DNA from: Aphanomyces cochlioides | Lineage: Eukaryota > Oomycota > Saprolegniomycetes > Saprolegniales > Verrucalvaceae | DNA: 64,000 nucleotides | Direction: 5' to 3' | Assembly (NCBI GenBank): GCA_019828595.1 | Contig: JAHQRK010000005.1 | Location: 2,356,001-2,420,000 of the forward strand | Part shown: positions 31,905 through 40,165 of the stretch, in pieces | How the letters are laid out: every line of letters starts with the position of its first letter | Numbering within the stretch: the stretch's first letter is position 1 | Notes under the pieces: model-generated | The model's input: the letters and a program-made list of their open reading frames with translations, nothing else | Told to the model about the DNA's origin: nothing | The model's database searches: none | Made by a program: the position numbers and the translations under genes

Positions 31905-34036
31905 CTACAACAGAACTGGAGCGCCAGCTACTCGTCGTCTGTTCTTGAATGGTCTTTGCGTCTTGCTGCCTTTCAACAATCGAAAATTCTTTACAACAGT
32001 GCAGACTTTCATCTGGCCGTCTCGACGCTGTCTCTTTTTAGCAGTATTATTGCTGACGGGATCAAGTATGTGTTTGACCATATCGAAGGCGTTGATAACA
32101 TCGGCTTCTGTTGACTTGCTCGTCAATGGAGCTCCGCCACATCTTTGCAATTCAGAAAGAAGCTTTTCATTCATGAGATATTTCCATTCACTCAACGTGT
32201 TCTTGAGCGTACGAGTGGGCAAGTCACGAGGCATGATTTGAGAGTAAGGAAAAATATTTTGCACGGGATTGCCGAGCCACCAGAGCCTCCAGGCTGCTGC
32301 AACATTGACGCTTGGAAAACAAAACGAAGCTGGAAGCTTGGATGCTGGACCGTCGAAAATAGAGTAATTTGGGCGACATGACGAGTTCACATCCGCTTGA
32401 ATTTGCTGAGGTCGATTCAACTCGGCAATTCTTGAGACTGCCGACGCTATAGTTGATTCGAGAAAGCTTCGTGTGATATTTCCGGCTGCGATTCCTTTTT
32501 CTTCAAGTAACATTGCGATATCGCCATGCACTTGAGTTGGGATTAAGCACACAGAAGAGAGGATGGTTTCAAGCTTTTGGTACATGTATACATGGGGAGG
32601 CACACCAGAGGCACGCATAACTAGTGACTCATGGCCAACAACCAATATTGATCGTAGATAGAAAATCATGCCTGTGTTGCTAAATAGCACTGTTTGAAGC
32701 AACGAATGACTTGGAGGCAATTCAGCTACCAAGTAATCAAAGTGATGGACTAACCTGGCCAGCAGTAGACGCCAAACACCAGACAAATGAGTCAATTCGT
32801 GGAGTTGGGGAAACACCAGAGCAATTATATCATCCAATTCGGGGTCATCGGTGTTCCTGAAGTGTGGAGGTAAGTCGCCAGCGGCTTCATAGCGGAAATA
32901 CCTATCCATCACGTTCCCCAACGACCACCCATATCTCAAACAGATACTCACAATGGACGGACCACCGGTAGAGCCCGAGGTTGCAAAGGTAGCAACCCCC
33001 TTTCGAATGGAATGCGTTCCAAACTCACTCTTACGGTTTGGCTTTCCTTCATTGGCACTGCCAATGTCTGTCGACAGCAATCTTCCTAAGCTTTTACCAA
33101 AGCGTTCCTATAACTATGATTAAAATTATCTTTACCATTATACCTTCTGCTTTGACCCAGGAAACAAGCATCCAGGCTTTATTGTTGAATTGCAAGTCAG
33201 ATAAACACCCAAAGCAAGAAACAAACACACTGCAGGCTTCAGCGGGTTGGCATAACAATGCTTTGGGTCGCGAATAGTTGTTCCTAGACAAAATTTATTC
33301 ATGCTGTCTGCAAACTCTCATCACCTTCTTGCTTTGTCTTTGTTTTGTAGAATGTAACTCCGATTGCGTCGTCTTCACATGATAAATGATCAAATCTACA
33401 AACAAAGCAATAAGCATAAGAATACGTCGGATTTATTCAACTACGAACCTGATCGTTTCCGTCGATTTTGATCGAGCCATCAAATTCCAAGTTAGTATGA
33501 GAAATACGTGTGTGAAGCCACCATCCCTCAATTGTAGACTTCTTTGACAGAGGTTTTCGAACAAAGAGTAAGACAGGGGCCTCTTCCCTGTATCATTGTT
33601 TTCCCCGGCTTGCATACTCTGCGCAATGGTTCTCTTTATCCATTAACAGATTTAAATCATTGTGAAAACGAATTGTTACCTGAGAAGATTTCTTTCATGT
33701 CGTCGCCGAATTCGACTGGCAACACAATTTTTCTATCTTTGTAAAGGCTCTTAAGGGCACTTCTGTATCCGCTGATGTTGATGCTTGAATAGAAGGTTTG
33801 TTCCGAACTGTCCATTCTATGAAATCCAAGAAACTTTGGTAGTCGAATGTTTCTAAGTTGATTGTCAATTCGTCCTGCGACTCTGCTACATCACACGACA
33901 TCAGCAAGTGAGACCGTCCCACTAGCGTGGCCCACTTCTTCATTTGGTTTATACCCGACTTGTAGCAGGTTCGAGTGGGATTTGATATACGATTCCGCCT
34001 AGCATGCTCAAAGCTGAACTCGCTGCGCTCTGTCAT
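31905..34036 (-). pseudogene. Crypton-type tyrosine recombinase with GCR1_C domain, one frame break
   Basis: Coding pieces run from an ATG at 34036 to a stop at 31905 through several short introns. The N-terminal core-binding part has SGYRSALKSLYK. The catalytic part has the first Arg in LTWNLMARSKSTET, the H-x-x-R box in GTHSIRKGVATF and the nucleophile Tyr in DRYFRYEAAGD. The C-terminal third has WRLWWLGNPVQNIFPYSQI, the GCR1_C DNA-binding domain that marks Cryptons. Between about 33780 and 33830 the frame shifts and no splice repairs it, so the copy is probably inactive. Cryptons lack inverted repeats, so the ends are not defined. Confidence 0.8.
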
Positions 34037-35045
34037 GGTCTTTCACAATTCGATTGTGGGTGAATCACTTCATTTTGACATTTCTCTCATTTTTTATTGG
34101 ACACCTACCAGCAAGGCAGACTGACTTACGATTTCCTCAAAAATCATATTAATCCTTGAAAATAATTCAAATTATATTGAAAAATATATAGATTTGCCGT
34201 GGATAAATTTGTGTGAAAACGAAAATGTAAGACAAAATGCCTTGCTGTAAGGAATATTTTTAATATATAGCCTTGCTTTTTCATAGAATGTGCATTTGCT
34301 GTAAATTCTCAATTTCAGCACAATGACGCCTTGAACCGCGCCAGAGGGAAAATATGGTGATAAGCTTCTTTAAACCGTCCATCCAAGCTCTACTATTACT
34401 TATCATCAATTTTAAGCATTATTCATCGTTGTGACGAGCAAAATCCAACGCGTTGTCGCTTTTAACCCACTATTTCATCCAGGATTTGTAAAATCGTACA
34501 TGTTGAGAAGATATTGAGCATTTTACTCAGTCAAAACAGCCGTATCTTGCGTCACACGCTCCTCGCGGCTTCCTTAAGAGTAATTTGAATCATCTCGTCT
34601 GTCTGCATGAGCGGACAAGCGTGGACAAAGGAGAATGGTCGATGATGGTGTCTCGACATTGTTGTTTATAATTGACCAATCAAATCAATTTATAATATTT
34701 TTTGTCCAATCAGATGCGTGATCGATTGGCGGCGCGATTCGACTGGCGTGATTCGATTTCGCAGGAAGTGGAAATTTGTATTGTTGATTTGATACGAATT
34801 TCCAGACCGGCGGATCGATTCACCAATCGACGCCATTTACTAATAAATATTTTGGGCGATTGTGATTGGCGGAATAAATTTAAGAGAAAGTACTGTGAAA
34901 GTACTGTTCTAATTTTCATTCATCCAATATATTGGCGCGATTGGAGATTGATACAAAAAATCAATCCAAATTGGGAAATTTCTAGCGAAACCACAATACC
35001 AAATCGACAATAGATAGCAATCTATTTTTGACAGAAAATAACTTA
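34037..35045. other. Intergenic with a dense CCAAT cluster and no gene
   Basis: CCAAT/ATTGG words occur about nine times between 34670 and 34980 (for example TGACCAATCAAATC, GATTGGCGGCGCG, CATCCAATATATTGGCG). An open frame across them is composed mostly of these repeats and is not credible as a gene. Confidence 0.4.
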
Positions 35046-35292
35046 GGGCCCGTCTGGCAACCGAAAATATTACAATAAATGGGCCCAAAATGCCATTTTG
35101 AGGCCAAATTCAATAATTGAGGTCAAAATATGAACTTGTTTATCTCCAAGAGTTTTGCACCAAGTCCAATATTTTTGGTTGGGATATACTCAGTGGAGGC
35201 TCCCAAAATGCCATTTTGAATATGCCATAAATCGTTGATCCCATTTTGGCTGAAAATGGCATATTGATTTTGAAATTTTGCCAGACGCACCC
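35046..35292. mobile_element. 247-bp Harbinger-type MITE
   Basis: Left end GGGCCCGTCTGGCA and right end TGCCAGACGCACCC are inverted repeats with mismatches near the tip. TTA flanks both sides (35043-35045, 35293-35295). Internally AAAATGCCATTTTG recurs. The size, termini and 3-bp duplication fit a PIF/Harbinger MITE. Confidence 0.75.
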
Positions 35293-35377
35293 TTATTTAT
35301 GAACCGTGACAAAAAAATATATTTACTTTTAATACTTTATAAAGAAACAATTTATTTATTATAACAGTATATAATTT

Positions 35378-35620
35378 TTAAGATACTGCCGATGCGTTCA
35401 TGGATTGCCGCTTCATACAGCCTTCTTCAAACATGTGCGAGCGACTATTTTCGTTGTCTAACATTGTAAGTTTGCGCTCAGTGATCGCCGCCGCGGCATA
35501 TTGCCTCAGAACTTCGAGTCTCAAATGTTCCTCCATGCAAATAAGGAAATTTGGGGCCTCACCGACGTGGATGAAGCCATCAAGCAGGCAAATTTTCAAA
35601 GTTAGATTTAGCACTAACAT
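35378..35620 (-). CDS. Hypothetical 80-residue frame
   Basis: An ATG at 35620 opens MLVLNLTLKICLLDGFIHV, and the C-terminal half (EEHLRLEVLRQYAAAAITER) is plausibly helical. No family is recognised, and it may be a fragment of a larger or decayed gene. Confidence 0.25.
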   Translation of the reverse strand: MLVLNLTLKICLLDGFIHVGEAPNFLICMEEHLRLEVLRQYAAAAITERKLTMLDNENSRSHMFEEGCMKRQSMNASAVS

Positions 35621-35919
35621 CTAACGCGACTACCATTGTGCATGAACTTGATCGGGCTTTTTTTTCGACTTCTTTCGTGCTGCGTGCAAAGAAAGTAACT
35701 TATCTGACAGGATGCGCTGTAAAAATAACTTTATCTTGTGACCGCACTGATGCCATGAATATATTTATTCCTCGCAGTCAAGGAATAGGTAGTAAATATG
35801 ATTTTCCCAGGGTCTGCTTCTTGGTTTTCCCAACCTGCTAGGGTCTAAAGCAGCAAGCCAACTAGTGATTAGAGTAGCTCCTTCTTGAGAGACTAAGCGG
35901 CGCGAGCTTTATTGTACCC

Positions 35920-36159
35920 ATGCTTGAACAATATCAGCAAATGTTTCAAACGTTGACATTGATCCTTCTACGTCAAATGCCGTGGCTCGATCTCAAAATT
36001 CCGACAAACTTGGTATTCGCCATGTGTGCTCTCACCTCTTTTTGTCTCGTTACAGCAGCTTTGCTTTGCAATTCCATGCCTCATGTCGTCTTTGTCGACG
36101 ACGCTGACATCGCCCCCTTTCGCTGTGGTGGTGCTTGTCTGGTACGTACTAGTCAATAG
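35920..36159 (+). CDS. Hypothetical short membrane-anchored frame
   Basis: An ATG at 35920 opens 79 codons with one strong hydrophobic helix (LVFAMCALTSFCLVTAALLC), then an acidic Cys-containing segment (FVDDADIAPFRCGGACLV). A GTACGT donor follows that segment, so the visible frame may be the first exon of a longer gene that could not be traced. Confidence 0.3.
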   Translation: MLEQYQQMFQTLTLILLRQMPWLDLKIPTNLVFAMCALTSFCLVTAALLCNSMPHVVFVDDADIAPFRCGGACLVRTSQ

Positions 36160-36436
36160 ACCAATTTCACCGCGTACCTGGCTCGCCCTATCGGATGAAC
36201 AGAAGTGCTCTACAGCCGTGAATAGATATCGATTCTAGGAGAAGAAACTCGTTAGCGTTGGGTTTATAAACTTTCTTTTATTAAGAGTAACTTGGATAAG
36301 AGATTACACTTTGTCCTCATAAGTTAGAATTTTAACCGGATGATAAAATGAACCAATCGGCGTTGAGAAGCTGTGAACCAGTCAAGTGAGGTTAGCAAGC
36401 ACAGGCGGCACATTATTCCTTTGCTCTCAAGTAAGA

Positions 36437-37110
36437 ATGGTTGCCACGTCCAAAATCGTTAAGCCTGCTGGCCAAGTTGCCGATGACTTCGAAAAGCAAG
36501 TCGCCCAAGAATTGGTCGCTTTGGAAAACTCCGCCGCTGAAATCAAGGCCGACTTGAAGGACTTGTACATCACGGCTGCCAAGCAAGTGGATGTCCCCGG
36601 TGGCCGCAAGGCGATCGTCATCTTTGTGCCCTTCCGTTTGTTGAAGAGCTTCAACAAGATCCAAGCCCGCCTTGTCCGCGAATTGGAAAAGAAGTTCTCT
36701 GGCCGCCACGTTGTGATCATTGCCCAACGCACCATCTTGGGCAAGGGCCACTCCCGCAGCCACAACACGAGCGCTCCTCGTGCCCGCAGCCGCACCTTGA
36801 CCGCCGTCCAAGACGCCATCCTCGATGTAAGTTGAGCATACACGCTCGTTTTTGTCTTGAGCGCGTTGGCCTCTGGGGGTTAGCCTCCCCATGCCCCATG
36901 CTGATGGTTTATTTTTAGGACTTGGTCTACCCCACCGAAATCGTCGGCAAGCGCACCCGCGTCCACGTTGATGGCTCCAAGCTCCTCAAGGTCTTCTTGG
37001 ACCCCAAGGACCAAGTGAACGTCGAAACCAAGTTGGACACCTTCGCCACCGTGTACAAGAAGTTGACCTCCAAGGATGTCGTCTTCGAATTTCCTGTGCA
37101 ACAAGAATAG
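36437..37110 (+). CDS. RPS7: Ribosomal protein eS7
   Basis: Exons 36437-36826 and 36919-37110 encode 193 residues, the family length. Family motifs are [39 protein letters not shown], the [13 protein letters not shown] block, then [12 protein letters not shown] after the splice and the C-terminal VFEFPVQQE. It is a component of the small cytosolic ribosomal subunit. Codon use is strongly biased (CTTGG/AAG-rich), as expected for high expression. Its 92-bp intron is about twice the local norm. A CCAAT box (36353-36360) lies about 80 bp upstream. Confidence 0.97.
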
Positions 37111-37361
37111 ACAGATAGTCGCGTGAGTGTAGCGTTGATGCGCAGACTTCCGTATGGAAGCTTGGGCACCAACGAGAATGGCATTCTTACTGAGAGCAGC
37201 ATCATATAATGAATGAATTTTACGGTTCGTTCTCATAATCTCTCTTGTGTTAATCTTCGCTGCCTCTGCCGACATTCTAATGACACAATCTCGCGGCCAA
37301 CACACTTTAGCTCAATTCAATCGGGGATTTTCTATCTGGGATCTTGCAGATAGTGTGGCCG

Positions 37362-37604
37362 TTATCGCCCATCGTCGTCTTCAAGGGCATGGAACTCCAA
37401 CGCTTGCTGTCGGAGGTCAGAAGGTTGCATCACTTCAGCAAGAATCTGGTCCAAGGTCGAGATTGCACGAACGCTGGCCCAACGTTTTCCCATGCCGCCA
37501 AAAGTCGGTCCTTCATTTTTCATAATCGATTGTCCACGAGTGGCGTTGGGGTGCCGCCGAAGATATCGCGCGGAGCGCTGCAAGACGCGCACAGATCGCA
37601 GCAT
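37362..37604 (-). CDS. Small predicted mitochondrial protein
   Basis: 80 residues from the ATG at 37604. MLRSVRVLQRSARYLRRHP at the N-terminus has five or more arginines, no acid and alternating hydrophobics, a good mitochondrial presequence. The remainder (GGMGKRWASVRAISTLDQIL) is helical with an acidic tail. It is divergent from the PRELI gene, which also acts in mitochondria, with 111 bp between the starts. No family recognised. Confidence 0.5.
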   Translation of the reverse strand: MLRSVRVLQRSARYLRRHPNATRGQSIMKNEGPTFGGMGKRWASVRAISTLDQILAEVMQPSDLRQQALEFHALEDDDGR

Positions 37605-37650
37605 GGCTGGCTGGCTGGTTGGTCAAATGAGCAGGATTTGAAGTATGAAA

Positions 37651-37714
37651 GGGGTGTAGGGTTTCAGGGTGAAGGGGTTTAAGGGTTTAAGATTGAAAGG
37701 GTTGAAGGGGTTTG
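37651..37714. promoter_or_regulatory. Degenerate AGGGGTTT (telomere-like) run
   Basis: GGGGTGTAGGGTTTCAGGGT and following units of AGGGGTTT, AAGGGTTT and GAAGGGGTTT fill the gap directly before the PRELI start. Similar runs lie upstream of the genes at 42741 and 62922. Confidence 0.6.
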
Positions 37715-37715
37715 A

Positions 37716-38276
37716 ATGTTTCCGCAAAGTTTGACGCTTCAAAAGATGAAGGGAATGACCCAACGGACTGAACATGTCTACCCGCATGGATGGGACGTCG
37801 TGACGCAAGCCTTTTGGCGAAAGTACCCGAATCCAATGCTTCCCCACGTGGAGAAGATGGAGGTGATCTCTCGTTTCTTGGACGAACAAGGACGCCTGCA
37901 CACAGCCCGGTTGGGTGTGTGCACGCCGACAAACTTGCCAGAATGGGCCGAAGTGATCCTTGGAAGACACTCGTTCGTGTACGAAGAAACAGTGTGCGAT
38001 CCCCAAGCAAAAACGCTGCAATTGAAGTCGACGAATCTGTCGTACCGATCCGTCGCTGTCGTGAACGAAGACTGTCACTACAACAGCCTTGGCCCAAGTG
38101 CGACGAAATACGTTCAGAGCTCCCATGTTCAGGCCTTTGTGCCCCTCTTGTCCCGCCAGTTTGAAACCTACTGGGTCGAACGAGGTAACGAAACTGCGGC
38201 GGCCGGCTTGCGGGCCATGGAAACGCTATGTCAAGCTGTAGAGGACACGACGACTGCCGGTGAGATAACTTATTAA
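37716..38276 (+). CDS. PRELI/Ups-family phospholipid transfer protein
   Basis: 186 residues from the ATG at 37716; a second ATG at 37746 (176 residues) is at least as likely because the first abuts the promoter run. The PRELI/MSF1 fold is recognised by TEHVYPHGWDVVTQAFWRKY then PNPM, LTARLG-type core (HTARLGVCTPTNLP), EETVCDP, the NLSYRSVAVVNEDCHY strand and the C-terminal helix. Members shuttle phosphatidic acid or phosphatidylserine across the mitochondrial intermembrane space, usually with a Mdm35/TRIAP1 partner. Its stop overlaps by 4 bp the stop of the convergent gene. Confidence 0.88.
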   Translation: MFPQSLTLQKMKGMTQRTEHVYPHGWDVVTQAFWRKYPNPMLPHVEKMEVISRFLDEQGRLHTARLGVCTPTNLPEWAEVILGRHSFVYEETVCDPQAKTLQLKSTNLSYRSVAVVNEDCHYNSLGPSATKYVQSSHVQAFVPLLSRQFETYWVERGNETAAAGLRAMETLCQAVEDTTTAGEITY

Positions 38277-38752
38277 AACGAATTATTGGAAGAGTGTGTC
38301 GGCGACGACGAGAGAGCCGACTTGCACCCGCGACTGCTGCCGCTGGAAGTCGGCGACGAGGACGTCGAGTACTCCCGCGCGGCGGCGACGATTTGCTTGG
38401 TGAGCTTGCGGTCGTCCTTGATCCGCTTGATTTTCTCCTCCTTGCGAGCTTCATTCAGCGCGGCATGCCGACGGAGTTGAACACGTCGACGAATCTCTTC
38501 TTCTTCCCGCTGCTTCATGAGCTCGCTCTTCTCGGCGAGTTTGAATTCTTGCTGCAAGATGGCAAGCTTTCCCTTGTGCTTGTCCGGGTCGATGACGCGT
38601 CCAGCTTTGTCGATCAATCCAACATCAAAGAGATGCTGCTGCAGCTTGCGGTTCTCAAAGAAATGGCGGAGGTTGTGGTCCGCGAGCGCATTGTACTCTG
38701 GCAGCTTTTGGTTGTGCACGTTCGAGTCAAAGGCTGCTTCTCGGCGCTTCAT
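38273..38752 (-). CDS. Coiled-coil protein, family unknown
   Basis: 159 residues from the ATG at 38752 (upstream codons begin with TTG). The N-terminal part has a distinctive block, HNLRHFFENRKLQQHLFDVG followed by LIDKAGRVID, then a long charged helix (AEKSELMKQREEEEIRRRVQ, KEEKIKRIKDDRKLTK) and a Ser-rich tail. The FFEN...HLFDVGLID motif looks conserved but I cannot name its family. The last four bases are shared with the PRELI stop region. Confidence 0.7.
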   Translation of the reverse strand: MKRREAAFDSNVHNQKLPEYNALADHNLRHFFENRKLQQHLFDVGLIDKAGRVIDPDKHKGKLAILQQEFKLAEKSELMKQREEEEIRRRVQLRRHAALNEARKEEKIKRIKDDRKLTKQIVAAAREYSTSSSPTSSGSSRGCKSALSSSPTHSSNNSF

Positions 38753-39224
38753 GAGAAATCCAAAAGTACTCCATCGAGCGCTTCCTCGGCTAAATTTACC
38801 ACCCAATCGATCGTTCGCTGCAATTCACTATTTATACCCGCGCTTTGGCTTCCAGTAGCTGCATGCCTGTCAAGGAGAAGGAAGGGAGACGTCGCGCTTG
38901 CCTCGGTGGGGCTAGAATTGGGAGCGTCAATGCTTCGAATCTCTCTTCCTAGAGCATGGCGGAGACAGATCCGAACACTCAACCAGGAGCTTGATGCATT
39001 GGATCCGCATGTCCTTTGATCAGCTACGCATCTAGTTTAGTGCTTCACTTTCAAGACATCCTACTGCCGTACGCGTCGACTCTTTGAGTTGCATGTCCAT
39101 CAGAGTACTTGAATCGCAACAGATAGTTCGCTCTTTGTGTCTCGAGAGCTGTCTTGAAGGCATGCGCAGTTGAGGGGCGTCTAGTGAACTGTGAATCCAC
39201 CGACTGGTAAACATCACGGCTCTA
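38753..39224. other. Intergenic; no gene established
   Basis: CTATTTATA (about 38829) is a TATA-like word in the right place for the minus-strand gene at 38752. Frames at 39032-39277 (minus) look weakly coding and may be further exons of the neighbouring small gene, but no valid splice was found. Confidence 0.35.
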
Positions 39225-39425
39225 CTATTTTGCGGTAGCTCGCTCAATCTGCATCCCACCTTGACCGTCGTGTTCACTTGTAGGATCTCTGGTTCTCGCG
39301 GTAGAAGGACTTGCAGTGTCGGTAGACCGACGCTTCTTTCGAGATAATGAAGGACTTTTCTTTGGCTGCAATGAAGAGTTCATAGAAGGAGAGTAGCATT
39401 GACTAGAGAGCCGTGATAGTTGCAT
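39225..39425 (-). CDS. Hypothetical basic protein, 66 residues
   Basis: ATG at 39425 opens MQLSRLSSQCYSPSMNSSLQ and a Ser/Lys/Arg-rich stretch (KKSPSLSRKKRRSTDTAS) resembling a nuclear localisation signal. It is divergent from the clathrin light chain gene, with a TTATCCGGATAA palindrome 115 bp upstream. The real gene may extend through additional exons. Confidence 0.35.
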   Translation of the reverse strand: MQLSRLSSQCYSPSMNSSLQPKKSPSLSRKKRRSTDTASPSTARTRDPTSEHDGQGGMQIERATAK

Positions 39426-39539
39426 GGTTTCATGTCGACGTGGCGGCGTTTTGTCATCTTGATGGCGCGCCTTTTCTGGGATTTCCGCTCAAAATAGTCC
39501 AAAAATGGCCTCGGAGTCTATTTTGAGCGGATTGCGATC

Positions 39540-39551
39540 TTATCCGGATAA
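39540..39551. promoter_or_regulatory. TTATCCGGATAA palindrome
   Basis: Perfect 12-bp palindrome 129 bp upstream of the clathrin light chain ATG at 39680 and 56 bp upstream of an earlier ATG at 39607. Confidence 0.65.
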
Positions 39552-39679
39552 GCAATCCTGAGATCAGGAAGACTTCCCCCAAATCAAGTTTCGCCACGAA
39601 GAAGCATGGACGGAGCGGCGTTTGACCAAGCGAATCCTGCGTTGGCGTACGTATTTCTAGCTAGAAGATCGTGTATGTG

Positions 39680-40126
39680 ATGACAGATGTTGAACTGTGT
39701 AGAGCTTTCCAAGAAGAATATGACCGAAAGATTGCCGAGACGGCGTTGGAACATGAAAAAGTCGGCGAAGAAAACCGCGTGAAAGCCCAAGCGGCGATGG
39801 AACAATTCAAAGCGGAACGCCAACGTCTCCGTGAAGCCAAGTTGCAAGCCAACCGCACGCAAGAACAAGCCACGATTGAAAAACTCACGGCCGACTTGAC
39901 CAACGACAATCCGTGGGAACGGGTCGTGAGCTTGGTCGAGTTGGAATCGCTCAAGTCGAAGAACGCCAAGCGACTGGCGGCCGAAGCCAAAGCGCGCGGG
40001 GAAAAGACTGCCGAGAACAATGTCGATTTGGAAGAAGTGGATTTGAGCCGCATGAAGCAACTCTTTTTACAACTCAAGTCGGAACCCCTCGATTCGACTC
40101 GTGCTGCGGGCATTGCCTCGCACTAA
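39680..40126 (+). CDS. Clathrin light chain
   Basis: 148 residues from the ATG at 39680. A long helix (FQEEYDRKIAETALEHEKVG ... QFKAERQRLREAKLQANR) ends in the family signature NPWERVVSLVELES followed by VDLSRMKQLFLQLKSEPL. These are the heavy-chain-binding and C-terminal parts of clathrin light chain, which decorates clathrin coats in endocytosis. An ATG at 39607 opens MDGAAFDQANPALA and probably belongs to an upstream exon, but none of the GT donors there gives a frame-consistent join, so the N-terminus is left open. The protein is short for the family for that reason. Confidence 0.82.
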   Translation: MTDVELCRAFQEEYDRKIAETALEHEKVGEENRVKAQAAMEQFKAERQRLREAKLQANRTQEQATIEKLTADLTNDNPWERVVSLVELESLKSKNAKRLAAEAKARGEKTAENNVDLEEVDLSRMKQLFLQLKSEPLDSTRAAGIASH

Positions 40127-40165
40127 GTGTAGTCGTAGCACTGGTGTTGCTTCATTAGTTATCTT

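Noticed and set aside
34702..35013. 103-codon plus-strand frame
   Set aside because: It is made largely of repeated ATTGGCG/CCAATC words, with a composition that reflects the repeat rather than a protein.
36827..36918. Possible intronic small nucleolar RNA in the ribosomal protein intron
   Set aside because: The intron is twice the local length and has a GC-rich foldable stretch, but no convincing pair of C and D boxes or H/ACA layout.
39607..39679. Upstream first exon (MDGAAFDQANPALA) for the clathrin light chain
   Set aside because: Codon content looks right, but neither GT donor gives a frame-consistent join to the known exon, so it was not included.
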